A stretch of 64,000 nucleotides of DNA, taken from positions 1-64,000 of the forward strand of contig NZ_NTGA01000026.1 in NCBI RefSeq assembly GCF_002289575.1, given 5' to 3'. Under the pieces are notes generated by a model. That model worked only from the letters and a program-made list of their open reading frames with translations. It did no database searches and was not told the DNA's origin. Within the stretch, counting starts at the first letter, position 1. Each line of letters starts with the position of its first letter. Shown piece after piece: positions 38,106 through 49,100 of this stretch. Both the position numbers and the translations under genes were made by a program. This DNA is from Dietzia natronolimnaea (lineage in GTDB: Bacteria > Actinomycetota > Actinomycetes > Mycobacteriales > Mycobacteriaceae).

Positions 38106-39745
38106 CGGTCCCCGGACCCCCCGGACCCCCCGGACCCCCCAGACCCCGCGGAGGCCGCGGCCGAGACGCCGGGCGGGAGCATCCCGGGGACCCCGGCGGG
38201 GACCACGACACCGTGGAGGAACAGATCGGCGACGACCCTGCGCACGGGGTCCGCCAGCTCCACCGGGTCCTCGCCCGCCCCGGCGGCGGCCAGGACCACC
38301 AGGTCCTCGAGTGGTAGCGCGCCCATCCGTGCCCCCCGGAGGACGGTCGCGGTCAGGGGATCGATCTCGTGGCGCCAGCGCGCCCCGGTGACCCGCTCGA
38401 CGACTACAGATCCGGTCCGCGCCGCGGAATCGGGTTCCTCCGCTCCCGGGGGATCGGGGTCCGGCGCCAGGCTCTCCGAGGAGTGGAGATAGACATCGGG
38501 GGAGACCGTGAACACGGTCGTGTCCAGGGCCCGCGCCTGCCCACCCTGCCGGGTCGTCGCCGACCGCAGCCACGCCGACCGTGCGAAGTAGGCCTCGGCC
38601 TCGTCGCCGAGCCCCTCGTCGAAGGGGTGGGTCAGGTCTTCACAGAGCACGGAGGAGGCGCCGTCGATCCGCCGAAGGTAGACGTATCCGAACCCGATCC
38701 CGTCGACCTCGTGGTCCCGGAGGTGGTCGAGCCAGGTCTCCGCGGCGAGGGCGGTGGACTCGTCCCGCGGATCCATACCCTCGTCGGTGAGCCATGTCCA
38801 CACGTAGAGCTCGGGGTCCGAGCGGTCGCGCCGCAGAACCCAGGCCTCCACGCCCTCCGAGGGGATCCACGACGCCACGTGGGTCCTCCAGTCGGCGTCC
38901 GAACGCTCCACCCACGACGCGAGGATGACCGCGGTGCCGTTCTCGGTCAGGTGGCCGTGGGCCCCGGAGACGACCGTCTGACTCGCGCCGTCGAGGGCGA
39001 GCCCGGATTCCCGGTACGAGTGGGCGGGATCCGCGGGGCCCACCACGAACGGTGGGTTGGCGACGACGCGGTCGAATCGTCGGTGAGCCACGGGCTCGAA
39101 CCAGGGGCCGGTGAGCAGTTCCCCCTCCAGCCCGTTGATCGCGAGCGTGGCGGCGGCCAACGCCAGGCACCGCGGGGCGATGTCGGTGCCCGTCGCCGTC
39201 GCCGCGGTCTCGAGGGCGTGCACCATCTGGATGCCGCAGCCGGTGCCCAGGTCGAGAACAGAGCCCACCCGGGAGGTGGGGGTGATCCTCAGGAGGGACA
39301 GCGTGGCCTGACCCACCCCGAGAACGTGATCGGACCTCGTCGAGGAGTGCACCATCGACCCGTCGATGTCGGCGAACACCCATCGCGTGCCGTGGCCGGT
39401 GTCCACGGGGCGGAGGTCGAGAAGTGCACGAAGGGTTCCTCCGGGGGCGGACGGGCGCGTCCACAACCCGGCATCGATCCCGTCCTCGGCGTCCACCCCG
39501 GGCAGGGCCAGGACGACCTCGCTCTCGGGGACCGCGTCGTTCAGCACGAACAGACGGACCAACGTCCCGGTCGGTCCGGCTGTGCGGGCGTGCCTCCGGA
39601 CGGATGCCGAATCAGAGCGCGCGAGGGCCGCGATCGCCGCCGGCCCCAGTGCATTCTCCAGCCCGGGGACCGTGAAGTGGTGCTCTCGGAAGGCCTCCGC
39701 CAGGAGCGGCGCGAGCCGGGTGAGCGTCGGGACTGCAGGGGTCAC
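38102..39745 (-). CDS. Class I SAM-dependent methyltransferase
   Basis: A 547-aa protein. A SAM-binding core in the middle has [11 protein letters not shown] (motif I, about residue 165), [11 protein letters not shown] and the substrate-side NPPF in [17 protein letters not shown] links it to the N6-adenine/glutamine (HemK/PrmC-like) methyltransferases. Flanking N- and C-terminal regions match the long actinobacterial versions (DUF7059/DUF7782 type). GTG 39745 overlaps the DUF3099 stop and its own stop overlaps the dtd start, making a three-gene coupled operon. The C-terminus is Gly/Ser-rich. Target (DNA, rRNA or protein) unknown. Confidence 0.85.
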   Translation of the reverse strand: MTPAVPTLTRLAPLLAEAFREHHFTVPGLENALGPAAIAALARSDSASVRRHARTAGPTGTLVRLFVLNDAVPESEVVLALPGVDAEDGIDAGLWTRPSAPGGTLRALLDLRPVDTGHGTRWVFADIDGSMVHSSTRSDHVLGVGQATLSLLRITPTSRVGSVLDLGTGCGIQMVHALETAATATGTDIAPRCLALAAATLAINGLEGELLTGPWFEPVAHRRFDRVVANPPFVVGPADPAHSYRESGLALDGASQTVVSGAHGHLTENGTAVILASWVERSDADWRTHVASWIPSEGVEAWVLRRDRSDPELYVWTWLTDEGMDPRDESTALAAETWLDHLRDHEVDGIGFGYVYLRRIDGASSVLCEDLTHPFDEGLGDEAEAYFARSAWLRSATTRQGGQARALDTTVFTVSPDVYLHSSESLAPDPDPPGAEEPDSAARTGSVVVERVTGARWRHEIDPLTATVLRGARMGALPLEDLVVLAAAGAGEDPVELADPVRRVVADLFLHGVVVPAGVPGMLPPGVSAAASAGSGGSGGSGGSGDR

Positions 39746-40278
39746 CGGGCGTCGTCGCTCTCGTCGGGGAGGTCGGCGCCGCCCGGGGAGTCGGGGCCTT
39801 TCGGGGAGTCGGGGCCTTTCGGGGAGTCGGTGCCCTCCGGGGCCCCGTCGCCGGGCGCGGACCGCTCGGGTACCGGGTCTTCACCCACCGTGCCCTGCAG
39901 GGAGAGGGTGGGACGCGAGGAGATGCCCGCGAGCCCCGGCGGCACGACGGACGGTGTGTTCGCGGACAGGGCACCCGCGGTGTAGAGACGCGCCTGTCCC
40001 TTGGGTAGCGGAGGCCTGTCGTTGGCGCTGAGCACGGCGATCCACGGGATCGGGATGGACCCCGCGACAATGGCCAGCGCGATCCACGGGTTGTTCCACA
40101 GAGCCAGGGAACCCGCGGCCAGGAGCAGCGCGGGGATCCGGACGGACATCAGGAGGAAGTACCGCTTCTTCCGCGCCGCGAGCTCGTCCCGGTAGGACTC
40201 ACGCGCGGCGGTGATCAGAACGGGCCTCGCGGAACCGTCCCGATCCTCGGACCGCGTGCGACGGGAGTCGGGTGCCAT
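39742..40278 (-). CDS. DUF3099 membrane protein
   Basis: A 178-aa protein. RPVLITAARESYRDELAARKKRYFLLMSVRIPALLLAAGSLAL and WIALAIVAGSIPIPWIAVLSANDRPPLPKGQ are the DUF3099 core with two membrane helices. The C-terminal cytoplasmic tail is low-complexity, with SPKGPD repeats encoded by an 18-bp tandem repeat. Function unknown; in mycobacteria a DUF3099 gene lies next to sigB. ATG 40278 is the first in-frame ATG after the divergent DUF3039 promoter region; the longer frame to 40935 is antisense to the helicase. Confidence 0.85.
   Translation of the reverse strand: MAPDSRRTRSEDRDGSARPVLITAARESYRDELAARKKRYFLLMSVRIPALLLAAGSLALWNNPWIALAIVAGSIPIPWIAVLSANDRPPLPKGQARLYTAGALSANTPSVVPPGLAGISSRPTLSLQGTVGEDPVPERSAPGDGAPEGTDSPKGPDSPKGPDSPGGADLPDESDDAR
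39784..39837 (-). repeat. Three 18-bp in-frame tandem repeats in the DUF3099 tail
   Basis: Three units of CGGGGAGTCGGGGCCTTT on the + strand (third copy diverged), encoding repeated SPKGPD/SPKGTD. Period 18 keeps the frame. Confidence 0.85.
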
Positions 40279-40335
40279 GGCCCCAAGGTACTCCGGCGTT
40301 GGCGCCGCGGCCGTGGCGTGCGGCATCATGAGGGG

Positions 40336-40581
40336 GTGAGCACCACCCGGACCAAGACACTCGAGCGTCCCGAGGTCACCACGACCGAGGAGACGCAGGA
40401 CGACGCGCCCAAGTTCTTCCACTACGTGGACAAGAGCAAGATCGCCGAGAGCGCGGTCATGGGCTCCTACGTGATCGCCCTGTGTGGCGAGGTGTTCCCG
40501 GTCACCCGGTCCGCCAAGCCGGGCTCTCCGGTCTGCCCCGAGTGCAAGCGCGTCTACGAGACCCTGAAGCCTGGTGAGTGA
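40336..40581 (+). CDS. DUF3039 domain protein
   Basis: An 81-aa protein. FFHYVDKSKIAESAVMGSYVIALCGEVFPVTRSAKPGSPVCPECKRVYE is the DUF3039 signature; the Cys in ALCGE and the CPEC pair could hold one zinc. Function unknown, actinobacteria-wide. GTG 40336 is preferred over an in-frame GTG at 40318. The stop TGA overlaps the GTG of the helicase gene downstream (start 40574), suggesting coupled translation. Confidence 0.88.
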   Translation: MSTTRTKTLERPEVTTTEETQDDAPKFFHYVDKSKIAESAVMGSYVIALCGEVFPVTRSAKPGSPVCPECKRVYETLKPGE

Positions 40582-42418
40582 TCCCGGCGCGGTCCCGGGC
40601 ACCGAGGAGCAGACCGCAGATCCCGCCACCGCGACGGCCACCGGCGCACCACTGCGCGCGTGGCAGCGGACCGCCCTGCGCAAGTACCTCATGGCACGGC
40701 CGAAGGACTTCCTCGCCGTGGCCACCCCCGGCGCCGGTAAGACGACGTTCGGTCTGCGCGTGGCCACCGAACTCCTGGCCGACCGGACGGTCGACGCGAT
40801 CACTGTCGTCGCCCCCACCGAGCACCTCAAGTTCCAGTGGGCCGAGGCCGCCGCGAGGGCGGGGATCGCGCTCGATCCCGAGTACTCCAATTCCTCCGGG
40901 GCCCTGGCACCGGAGTTCCACGGCGTGGTGGTCACCTACGCCCAGGTGGCCTCACATCCCTTCAAGCACCGCGAACGGACCGCGTCCCGCCGAACGCTGG
41001 TGATCCTCGACGAGATCCACCACGGCGGGGACGCCAAGAGCTGGGGCGACGGCATCCGCGAGGCGTTCGACGATGCCGAGCGTCGACTGTCGCTGACCGG
41101 GACACCGTTTCGTTCGGACGACAGTCCCATCCCGTTCGTCACCTACGAGCCGGACGGCCAGGGCCATCAGCGGTCCAGGGCGGACCACTCCTACGGCTAC
41201 GCCGACGCCCTGGCCGACGGCGTCGTGCGGCCCGTCGTCTTCCTGGCCTACTCCGGCGAGGCCCGCTGGCGCACGAACGCCGGCGAGGAGTTCTCCGCCC
41301 GGCTCGGCGAACCGCTCAGCGCGGACCAGAACTCCCGCGCCTGGCGGGTCGCCCTGGACCCTCATGGCGACTGGATGCCGGCGGTACTCCAGGCCGCGCA
41401 CACCCGGCTCCGGCAGATCAGGGCCGGCGGCGTCCCGGACGCCGGCGGGCTGGTGATCGCCACCGACCAGGAACGCGCCCGCGAGTACGCGGCACTGCTC
41501 ACGGAGATCACCGGGCGGGCCCCCGTCGTCGTCCTGTCCGACGACCCCACCGCCTCGAGCCGGATCGGCACGTTCTCCGCCTCGACGGACGAGTGGATGG
41601 TCGCCGTCCGCATGGTGTCGGAGGGGGTGGACGTGCCGCGACTGAGCGTGGGGGTGTACGCCACCAGCGCCTCGACTCCCCTGTACTTCGCCCAGGCCAT
41701 CGGGCGGTTCGTCCGGTCTCGCAGGCCCGGGGAGACCGCGTCGGTGTTCCTGCCGTCGGTCCCGGTCCTGTTGCAGCTCGCCTCGCAGATGGAGGCCCAG
41801 AGGGATCATGTCCTGGGCAAACCCCACCGCGAGGACGGGCTCGAGGACGAACTGTTGGCCCAGGCGAACCAGCAGCAGGACGAACCCGACACCGCCGACG
41901 AGGAGGACAAGGGATACATATCCCTCGGTGCGGACGCCGAGCTCGATCAGATCGTCTACGAAGGGTCCTCCTACGGCACGGCCACCTTCGCCGGGAGCGA
42001 AGAGGAGGCCGACTACATCGGGCTTCCGGGTCTACTCGGTGCCGATGACGTCAAGGCGCTCCTGCGCCAGCGGGAGAAGGAGCAGATCCGGCGGACCTCC
42101 GGCGAGGCCTCCGCGCCCGGGCCCGTCGCCGTGGTCGGCGTGGGAACGGATCCGGCCATCTCCGGCACCACCCTGCCGGGCAATGCCGGCGGCCCGGGGG
42201 CGCACGCGGGCGCGGCGGCCGCCCGGGTGGCGTCGGCGGCGGAGCTCAAGGACCTCCGGCGCCAACTCAACACGCTGGTCTCGGTGTACTCCGGCCGTCT
42301 GGGCAGGTCCCACGGCGCGATCCACACGCAGCTGCGCAACGCCTGCGGGGGTCCACCGGTGCCGATGGCCTCGGCCGATCAGATCCGTGAGCGTATCTCC
42401 TTGCTGCGGAGCTGGTGA
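40574..42418 (+). CDS. Superfamily 2 DEAD/DEAH-type helicase
   Basis: A 614-aa SF2 helicase. Motif Ia region LRAWQRTALRKYL acts as a Q-like element; Walker A ATPGAGKTTF, motif II ILDEIHH, motif III SLTGTPFR and motif VI QAIGRFVRSRRPGE are present. RecA-like domain 2 runs to about residue 400. The C-terminal 200 residues are charged and acidic with a predicted coiled coil. Similar genes follow DUF3039 in other actinobacteria. GTG 40574 overlaps the DUF3039 stop by eight bases. A strong terminator follows the stop. Substrate unknown; most like the UvrB/Rad25-like DNA helicases. Confidence 0.88.
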   Translation: MSDPGAVPGTEEQTADPATATATGAPLRAWQRTALRKYLMARPKDFLAVATPGAGKTTFGLRVATELLADRTVDAITVVAPTEHLKFQWAEAAARAGIALDPEYSNSSGALAPEFHGVVVTYAQVASHPFKHRERTASRRTLVILDEIHHGGDAKSWGDGIREAFDDAERRLSLTGTPFRSDDSPIPFVTYEPDGQGHQRSRADHSYGYADALADGVVRPVVFLAYSGEARWRTNAGEEFSARLGEPLSADQNSRAWRVALDPHGDWMPAVLQAAHTRLRQIRAGGVPDAGGLVIATDQERAREYAALLTEITGRAPVVVLSDDPTASSRIGTFSASTDEWMVAVRMVSEGVDVPRLSVGVYATSASTPLYFAQAIGRFVRSRRPGETASVFLPSVPVLLQLASQMEAQRDHVLGKPHREDGLEDELLAQANQQQDEPDTADEEDKGYISLGADAELDQIVYEGSSYGTATFAGSEEEADYIGLPGLLGADDVKALLRQREKEQIRRTSGEASAPGPVAVVGVGTDPAISGTTLPGNAGGPGAHAGAAAARVASAAELKDLRRQLNTLVSVYSGRLGRSHGAIHTQLRNACGGPPVPMASADQIRERISLLRSW

Positions 42419-42460
42419 TCCGCGGTAGAACCGCGACTCCAACCCCCGGACACCGAAGAA

Positions 42461-42488
42461 GGGCCCCGCCACCGGCGGGGCCCTTTTT
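42461..42488. terminator. Intrinsic terminator, helicase/sigA
   Basis: A 10-bp perfect stem, GGGCCCCGCC and GGCGGGGCCC, around a 3-nt loop (42461–42483) followed by TTTTT on the + strand. It lies between the convergent helicase and sigA genes and is a strong + strand terminator; the minus side has only a short U-rich TTCTTC. Confidence 0.9.
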
Positions 42489-42500
42489 CCGTCTCGGAGC

Positions 42501-43886
<1,386 letters not shown>

Positions 43887-44067
43887 AAACGCCCCTTCAC
43901 AACCGGTGATTCGATGGGAAACGGGGATCGATGCCGCACAGTGTGCCGACTCGCGAGCCGTCCGCCTTGCGGTACCGGGCCCGTCCCCGGCCGGTAGGTG
44001 ATCCCGGCCTGCGCCATTGTAACGAGGATCGGGCCCGGAGGTCGCATCAGGCGCTGTCGGCGAGGGA

Positions 44068-44913
44068 TCAGCGGTCGGACGGGGACACCGTCGCGTCCAG
44101 GTCCAGCAGTCCGGTGCTCGCCGCCGCGTACAGGGCGGCGCCAATGATCCCGGCGTCGCCACGTCGGACCGCCACGCGAACCGGGGTGCGGTTCTCCAGC
44201 AGCGGGAACCACTCCTCGGCGGCCTCGCTGATCGCGCCCCCGATGACGAAGGCGCGAGGCCACAGCAGGTCCTCGAGGGACCGCAGGACGTTGGACACGT
44301 GCGGTGCCCACTGCTCGTAGGTCAGCCCGTCCCGGTGCCGCACCGCAGCGGAGGCGAGGTGTTCGGCCTCGTCGACCCCCCGGCCGTCGATGTCCTGGAC
44401 CAGAAGGTGCCCGAACTCCGTGTTGGGGATCAGATGACCGTTCAGCAGCAACGCCGACCCGATGCCGGTGCCGAAGGTCAGGAGGATCACCAGTCCGTCC
44501 ACGCCCTCACCGGCGCCGTAGTGCACCTCCGTGATCCCCGCGGCGTCGGCGTCGTTGAGCATCACCACCGGGCGTCCCGGGAGGTGCTCGGCGAACAGTG
44601 CGACGACGTCGCAGCCCACCCAGGAGCGGTCGATGTTGTGGGCGATCCGCGCGATCCCGTCGTGGATGACGCTGGGCAGCGCCACGCCCACCGGTCCGTC
44701 CCACCCGACCTCCTCGACCATCGAGCGGATGACCCCGGCGACGGCGTCCGGGGTCGCCGGCTGCGGGGTGGGGTGTGTCAGCCGGTCGCCGATGAGTTCG
44801 CCGGTGCCCAGATCGACCCGTCCGACCTTGATCCCGGTGCCGCCGACGTCCACCCCCACGCCGGTGGGGGTGTCCGATGCCTGGGTGCGCTCGGAGGGGC
44901 TGGTGGTCGGCAT
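44068..44913 (-). CDS. ppgK: Polyphosphate glucokinase
   Basis: A 281-aa ROK-fold sugar kinase that phosphorylates glucose with polyphosphate or [16 protein letters not shown] (phosphate 1 loop, about residue 19), [35 protein letters not shown] (adenosine and glucose-binding region) and [11 protein letters not shown] are conserved. Full length. ATG 44913 has GGGAG at good spacing; the upstream frame is not coding. Position next to sigA and divergent from suhB matches mycobacteria. Confidence 0.93.
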   Translation of the reverse strand: MPTTSPSERTQASDTPTGVGVDVGGTGIKVGRVDLGTGELIGDRLTHPTPQPATPDAVAGVIRSMVEEVGWDGPVGVALPSVIHDGIARIAHNIDRSWVGCDVVALFAEHLPGRPVVMLNDADAAGITEVHYGAGEGVDGLVILLTFGTGIGSALLLNGHLIPNTEFGHLLVQDIDGRGVDEAEHLASAAVRHRDGLTYEQWAPHVSNVLRSLEDLLWPRAFVIGGAISEAAEEWFPLLENRTPVRVAVRRGDAGIIGAALYAAASTGLLDLDATVSPSDR

Positions 44914-45070
44914 CTCTGGCTCCCGTGGGACGGGCCGCGGGGTCACGGCTGAGGGTTGGAGACCACCGGGCCGGCGGGGCACGATGGGGGCGGGCGAGCA
45001 CCCGTTCGTCAGAGTATCCGCCCGGTGCGCCGGGGGACCGGGCCATTCGGTGATGACGAGGGGAGAAGAC

Positions 45071-45958
45071 GTGTCGGAGCAGACGGTGGAGGGCCTCGCC
45101 GGACGAGACCATCCGGTGGATGTCGACGAGTTGAGGATGTTCGCGGACCGGCTCGCGGTCTCGGGCGGGGGCGTTGCCCGGCGGATGCTGGAGCAGTTCG
45201 ACTCCACAGGGCTGGATCCACGCGCCAAGAGCTCGGCGACCGACCCGGTGACCGTCATCGACACCACCGTCGAGCGGCATCTGCGCGAGCTGGTGACCAC
45301 CGAGCGGCCCGGTGACCGGGTCCTGGGTGAGGAGGGTGGCGAGGAAGGCGGTGAAGAGGGCGGCGAGGAGCCTGCCGCCGCCGGGCGGGGCGTGGTCAGG
45401 TGGGTGGTGGACCCGGTCGACGGAACGGTCAACCTCCTCTACGGGATCCCCTTCACGGCTGTCTCCGTGGCGGCCGAGGTCGACGGGGTGGTGCTCGCGG
45501 GGGCGGTGCACAACATCGTCACCGGCGAGACCTGGACCGCGGCGGTCGGCCGCGGATCGAGCCTACGATCCGCCGCGGGAACGGTGACCGGACTCACGGC
45601 GTCAGCGTGTGACGACCTGTCGATGGCGCTCGTCGGCACCGGGTTCTCCTACGACGCGGACGTTCGGGCGGAGCAGGGGCGAGCGGTCGCTGCCCTCCTC
45701 CCACGGATCCGTGACATCAGACGGTGCGGCTCCGCGGCGCTGGACCTGTGCATGGTCGCCACCGGCCGCATCGACGCCTACTTCGAGCGCTGCCTCAAGC
45801 CGTGGGACCACGCGGCCGGGGCGCTGATCGCCGCCGAGGCCGGCGCGATGGTGAGGGTCGCCGCCGACGACGAGGTCCCCACCGTCGCCGCCGCGCCCGG
45901 TGTGGCGGAAGACTTCCTGGCCGCGCTCGAGGGCCTCGGGGGTCCGGTCAGCAGTTGA
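45071..45958 (+). CDS. suhB: Inositol monophosphatase family protein
   Basis: A 295-aa Mg2+-dependent phosphatase, likely making inositol from inositol phosphate. The metal motif DPVDGTVN and the C-terminal WDHAAG are intact. The Glu ligand motif, normally a single GEE, is here in GEEGGEEGGEEGGEEP, an expansion made by a 12-bp tandem repeat (45326–45373). GTG 45071 has GGGGAGAA upstream; an ATG 18 bp earlier is less well supported. In mycobacteria SuhB dimerises and feeds inositol lipid synthesis. The last 11 bases overlap the convergent cei gene. Confidence 0.9.
   Translation: MSEQTVEGLAGRDHPVDVDELRMFADRLAVSGGGVARRMLEQFDSTGLDPRAKSSATDPVTVIDTTVERHLRELVTTERPGDRVLGEEGGEEGGEEGGEEPAAAGRGVVRWVVDPVDGTVNLLYGIPFTAVSVAAEVDGVVLAGAVHNIVTGETWTAAVGRGSSLRSAAGTVTGLTASACDDLSMALVGTGFSYDADVRAEQGRAVAALLPRIRDIRRCGSAALDLCMVATGRIDAYFERCLKPWDHAAGALIAAEAGAMVRVAADDEVPTVAAAPGVAEDFLAALEGLGGPVSS
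45326..45373 (+). repeat. Four 12-bp in-frame tandem repeats in suhB
   Basis: Four units of the form GGCGAGGAAGGC (diverged at third positions; the last ends CCT) encoding GEEG repeats that include the family's metal-ligand Glu motif. Period 12 keeps the frame. Confidence 0.85.
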
Positions 45959-46586
45959 CCGAGCGCGCCGCGTCCAGCTCAGCGGAGATCGGTTGACGAC
46001 CCAGCTTCAGCTCGTCGAGTGCGCCCACACTCTCCGCCGAATCCGACAGCCGGGAAAAGATCGTCCCGAGCACCAGGTCCACCGACGAATCTGTCCGCCC
46101 GTCGGCCACCAGCTGCATGCACGGCGCCGCGAGCGAGAGTGAGCGGGCGTTCGCCTGCCCGGCCTCCCCGTACCGGATCTGGCCGTGACACTCCAGATCC
46201 TGGGCGTACACGGGGTCGTTCCCGGTGGCATCGGCTCCCACCGGTTGGAATCCGCGCTCGACGAGCTGGGCGGCGACCGCGCCCGCCTGCCCGCTCTGCC
46301 CGTTCGCGTTGAGCACCCGGATCCTCGTGTCCGAGAGCACGGCCGGTTCGACGGAGTCGAGCGCGCCGGCGGGTTGCTCCTCCAGGCCCGCCTCCTGGGC
46401 GGCCGGCGTCACCGGGCAGGCGGCGGCCTGTGTCGCGGCATCGCTCCCCCTCAGGGCGGTCACCCACACGAGACCCCCGAGGACCAACGCGGCCACCACG
46501 AACAGGACGTAGGGGCTGCGCATCCGGCCGAACCCCCGAGCGGGGGTCGGACTGGGTGTCGCCTGGGCGCTGAGGTGGACGACCAT
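45948..46586 (-). CDS. cei: Cell envelope integrity protein Cei-like (LytR_C domain)
   Basis: A 212-aa envelope protein. After a short cytoplasmic start a membrane helix (SPYVLFVVAALVLGGLVWVTAL, residues about 24–45) anchors an external LytR C-terminal domain with RIRVLNANGQSGQAGAVAAQLVERGF. Six cysteines in the external part could form disulphides. By sequence type and place beside suhB it corresponds to mycobacterial Rv2700/Cei, needed for envelope integrity. ATG 46586 has GGAAGGG upstream. The stop overlaps suhB tail to tail. Confidence 0.85.
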   Translation of the reverse strand: MVVHLSAQATPSPTPARGFGRMRSPYVLFVVAALVLGGLVWVTALRGSDAATQAAACPVTPAAQEAGLEEQPAGALDSVEPAVLSDTRIRVLNANGQSGQAGAVAAQLVERGFQPVGADATGNDPVYAQDLECHGQIRYGEAGQANARSLSLAAPCMQLVADGRTDSSVDLVLGTIFSRLSDSAESVGALDELKLGRQPISAELDAARSVNC

Positions 46587-46697
46587 GAGGGCCCTTCCTG
46601 CAGGGGAAACGGTGTCGGAGCCCGGCCCGGGTCCGCGCCATCACTGTAATCGCCGCGCGATCGGCGACCCGACGGGGACACGGTCCGCCAGCGCGGA

Positions 46698-46725
46698 TGA
46701 AATCCCTGCTGGATTCCGCTAATAT
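46698..46725 (+). promoter_or_regulatory. Likely promoter of the DUF4193 gene
   Basis: TAATAT at 46720–46725 with TGAAAT 16 bp upstream (46698–46703), in an otherwise GC-rich region, gives a plausible housekeeping promoter about 68 nt before ATG 46793. Confidence 0.45.
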
Positions 46726-46792
46726 GCGGGCGCCGGTCGGTCCACGATCGCACCGTCCGCCCCTCGTCACCAGACCGCTAGAGAAGAGACAC

Positions 46793-47095
46793 ATGGCAAC
46801 CGACTACGACGCACCCCGCCGGACCGAAGCCGATGAGCTGGCCGGCGATTCGCTGGAGGAACTCAAGGCCCGAAGGGCGGAGGGTGCCACCGGCGAGGTC
46901 GACGTGGACGAGACGGACACCGCCGAGTCCTACGAGCTTCCCGGGGCGGACCTCTCAGGGGAGGAACTCACCGTCCGCGTGATCCCTGAACAGGACAACG
47001 AGTTCACCTGCGGCGAGTGTTTCCTCGTTCACCACCGCAGTCGTTTCGCCCTGGAGAGGGACGGTCTGCCGATCTGCGTGGACTGCGCGGGCTGA
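46793..47095 (+). CDS. DUF4193 zinc-ribbon protein
   Basis: A 100-aa acidic protein. The start MATDYDAPRRTEADE and the C-terminal FTCGECFLVHHRSRFALERDGLPICVDCAG, with two CxxC knuckles, are the DUF4193 hallmarks, so one zinc is expected. Function unknown, but very widely kept in Mycobacteriales (Rv2699c by position). GAGAAGAGAC precedes ATG 46793. The longer frame from 46697 lies over the promoter. Confidence 0.9.
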   Translation: MATDYDAPRRTEADELAGDSLEELKARRAEGATGEVDVDETDTAESYELPGADLSGEELTVRVIPEQDNEFTCGECFLVHHRSRFALERDGLPICVDCAG

Positions 47096-47099
47096 TCGT

Positions 47100-47624
47100 T
47101 CAGCTGTAGCGCGTGTCCGGCAGGGCGGCCGCGAGACCCTCCGGATCGCGGGTGCTGATCAACCAGTAGGGCGTGGGGTCCAGCGGGTCGTCCAGAACGA
47201 CGATCACCATGGTGGGGACGTAACCGCGATGCACGACGAACGCCTCCGGGTCGAGCTGGCGCCCCATCGCGGCCTGCTTGGCGGTCGCGGGCACGACGGC
47301 GCTCCGAGCGATCGCCTCGAACGGCAGACGCGCCCGGCCCGCGTAGAGGGTTCCTCCGCCCTGACCGTCGGCCTCGACCTCGATACTCTCGCGACCGACG
47401 GTGACGAAGAGCCAGGCGAACAGGGCGGGCACGACAACGCACAGGAGCCACAGCCACCACGGGGCGCCCAGGATCGAGGCCACCGCGACGACGAGGGCGG
47501 TGACGGCGGCCAGCACGAGCCACCACCATCCCGGTACCCGCAATCGTTCCGAGTGAACGGGACGCGGGACACGGTCGGGAGACGGTCGGAGATCATCTTC
47601 GGTCACGAGATCAAGACTATCCAT
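47100..47624 (-). CDS. DUF3093 membrane protein
   Basis: A 174-aa protein with two membrane helices ([21 protein letters not shown] and [22 protein letters not shown]) and a cytoplasmic C-terminal domain. [34 protein letters not shown] and [17 protein letters not shown] are DUF3093 landmarks. Function unknown. It is divergent from dut and converges 4 bp from the DUF4193 stop. ATG 47624 has GGAG upstream; the longer frame to 47816 is antisense to dut. Confidence 0.88.
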   Translation of the reverse strand: MDSLDLVTEDDLRPSPDRVPRPVHSERLRVPGWWWLVLAAVTALVVAVASILGAPWWLWLLCVVVPALFAWLFVTVGRESIEVEADGQGGGTLYAGRARLPFEAIARSAVVPATAKQAAMGRQLDPEAFVVHRGYVPTMVIVVLDDPLDPTPYWLISTRDPEGLAAALPDTRYS

Positions 47625-47659
47625 CACCCGGGCTCCGCCCGGCAGGAGGGCGTACAGCG

Positions 47660-48139
47660 ATGAACAACCCGGATCACTCGCCCGGAGGGGGCGGACCGTT
47701 GCGTCTACGGAGGTTGGACCCGGGTCTCCCGGTGCCGTCCCGCGCACACCCCTCGGATGCGGGCATCGACCTCTACTCCGCCGAGGACCTCGTGCTGGAG
47801 CCCGGGCATCGTTCACTTGTGGGCACGGGGGTATCCGTGGCCATCCCGGACGGATATGCGGGACTCGTCCACCCCAGATCCGGGCTCGCCGCGCGTGCGG
47901 GGCTCTCGATCGTCAACGCGCCGGGGACCGTCGATTCGGGATATCGGGGCGAGATCAAGGTCAATCTCGTCAACCTCGATCCGTCCGAGCCGGTGCGGAT
48001 CGGCCGCGGGGACCGGATCGCGCAGTTGATCATCCAGAGGGTCGAGCTCTGGGAGGTCCTCGAGGTCGACGAGCTCGATCAGACCGCCCGGGGCGACCGG
48101 GGTCACGGGTCGACCGGCGGTCACCACCGCCTGGCCTGA
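47660..48139 (+). CDS. dut: dUTP diphosphatase
   Basis: A 159-aa trimeric dUTPase that hydrolyses dUTP to dUMP. Motif 1 SDAGIDLYS, motif 2 [29 protein letters not shown] (motifs 2–3) and motif 4 GDRIAQLII are intact. Motif 5 reads [12 protein letters not shown], with His where most enzymes have Phe after the Gly; mycobacterial and human enzymes also vary little here, so this is a point to check. GGAGG precedes ATG 47660. Followed by the DUF3710 gene as in mycobacteria. Confidence 0.94.
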   Translation: MNNPDHSPGGGGPLRLRRLDPGLPVPSRAHPSDAGIDLYSAEDLVLEPGHRSLVGTGVSVAIPDGYAGLVHPRSGLAARAGLSIVNAPGTVDSGYRGEIKVNLVNLDPSEPVRIGRGDRIAQLIIQRVELWEVLEVDELDQTARGDRGHGSTGGHHRLA

Positions 48140-48218
48140 CCGGCGCCATTCATCGTTGGGTAGCGTCAAGAGGCACGGTCCCGTCCGGGACCGGGTCGTA
48201 CGCGGAGAGGATTCGACC

Positions 48219-49073
48219 ATGTTCGGACGCAAGAAGTCGGTGACCGGGGACCGCGTCGCCGCCGCCCCCGCGGAGCCCGCGGACTCCGCACCGTCCACGA
48301 CCGGTCCTCACGACCGCTCCTCGGTCGGGGACGTGGCCCGGTACTACACCGACCTCGGGTACGGACACATCGATCTAGGGTCCCTGGTGATCGGCGTCCC
48401 CAAGGGGCGCGATCTGAACGTCGCGCTGGACCCGAACGGTCAGCCGGAATTCCACGTGGTCACCTCCGTCTCCCGGGTCATCCCGCGCGCCTTCGCCGCG
48501 CCGAAGTCCGCAGGGCAGTGGCGGACCATGGTCGCGGGCATGCGCGAGCAACTCGAGGCGCAGGGAGCCGAGGTGACCGTCGTCGACGGCCCGTGGGGTC
48601 GTGAGCTGGTGGCCGCGATGCCGGGCGCGGTCTTCCGCGCCATCGGGGTCGACGGGCACCGGTGGACCGCCGAGGTGCGCATCATGGCCACCCCGGAGTT
48701 GGCAGAGCAGGCCGCCGAGGAGGGCCGGGAGGTGTTCGCGCACCTCATGATCAACCGTGGTGACGGGCCGATGCCCGTAAGCGAGGCGCTGCCGCTGACC
48801 ATCCCCGACGAGATCCAGCAGGCGCTGGTCAAGGCGCAGTCGCAACTCGCGGCGCAGCAGCAGGCCCAGGCCTACCAGCAGCAGATGGCGGCGGGTCAGC
48901 AGGGCCAGGCCGCGCCGCAGGTGCGGCCCCAGGCCGCACAGAACCAGGCCCCCTCGTCTCCCCAGGCGCCCGCGTCGACACCGTCGCCGGGGCAGGCCCA
49001 GCAGCAGCCCGGGTCGCCTTCTCGCAGAGACGCCGGCGCCATGGACCGACTCCGCACCTCCGACGACCTCTGA
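48219..49073 (+). CDS. DUF3710 family protein
   Basis: A 284-aa protein. MFGRKK, LVIGVPKGRDLNVALDPNGQPEFHVVTSVSRVIPRAFAAPKSAGQW and EVFAHLMINRGDGPMPVSEALPLTIP are DUF3710 features. The final 90 residues are a Gln/Ala/Pro-rich low-complexity tail (repeated QQQAQ, QPG) likely disordered. Function unknown; always near dut in this group (Rv2696c-like). ATG 48219 has GGAGAGG 8 bp upstream; the earlier frame from 48156 is not coding. Confidence 0.88.
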   Translation: MFGRKKSVTGDRVAAAPAEPADSAPSTTGPHDRSSVGDVARYYTDLGYGHIDLGSLVIGVPKGRDLNVALDPNGQPEFHVVTSVSRVIPRAFAAPKSAGQWRTMVAGMREQLEAQGAEVTVVDGPWGRELVAAMPGAVFRAIGVDGHRWTAEVRIMATPELAEQAAEEGREVFAHLMINRGDGPMPVSEALPLTIPDEIQQALVKAQSQLAAQQQAQAYQQQMAAGQQGQAAPQVRPQAAQNQAPSSPQAPASTPSPGQAQQQPGSPSRRDAGAMDRLRTSDDL

Positions 49074-49100
49074 CCCCGCCGACGCGCTGAGAGGCAAGCC

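Noticed and set aside
43887-44162. 92-residue N-terminal extension of SigA
   Set aside because: Low-complexity Pro/Arg frame lacking an RBS; GTG 43886 with GAAGGGG is better.
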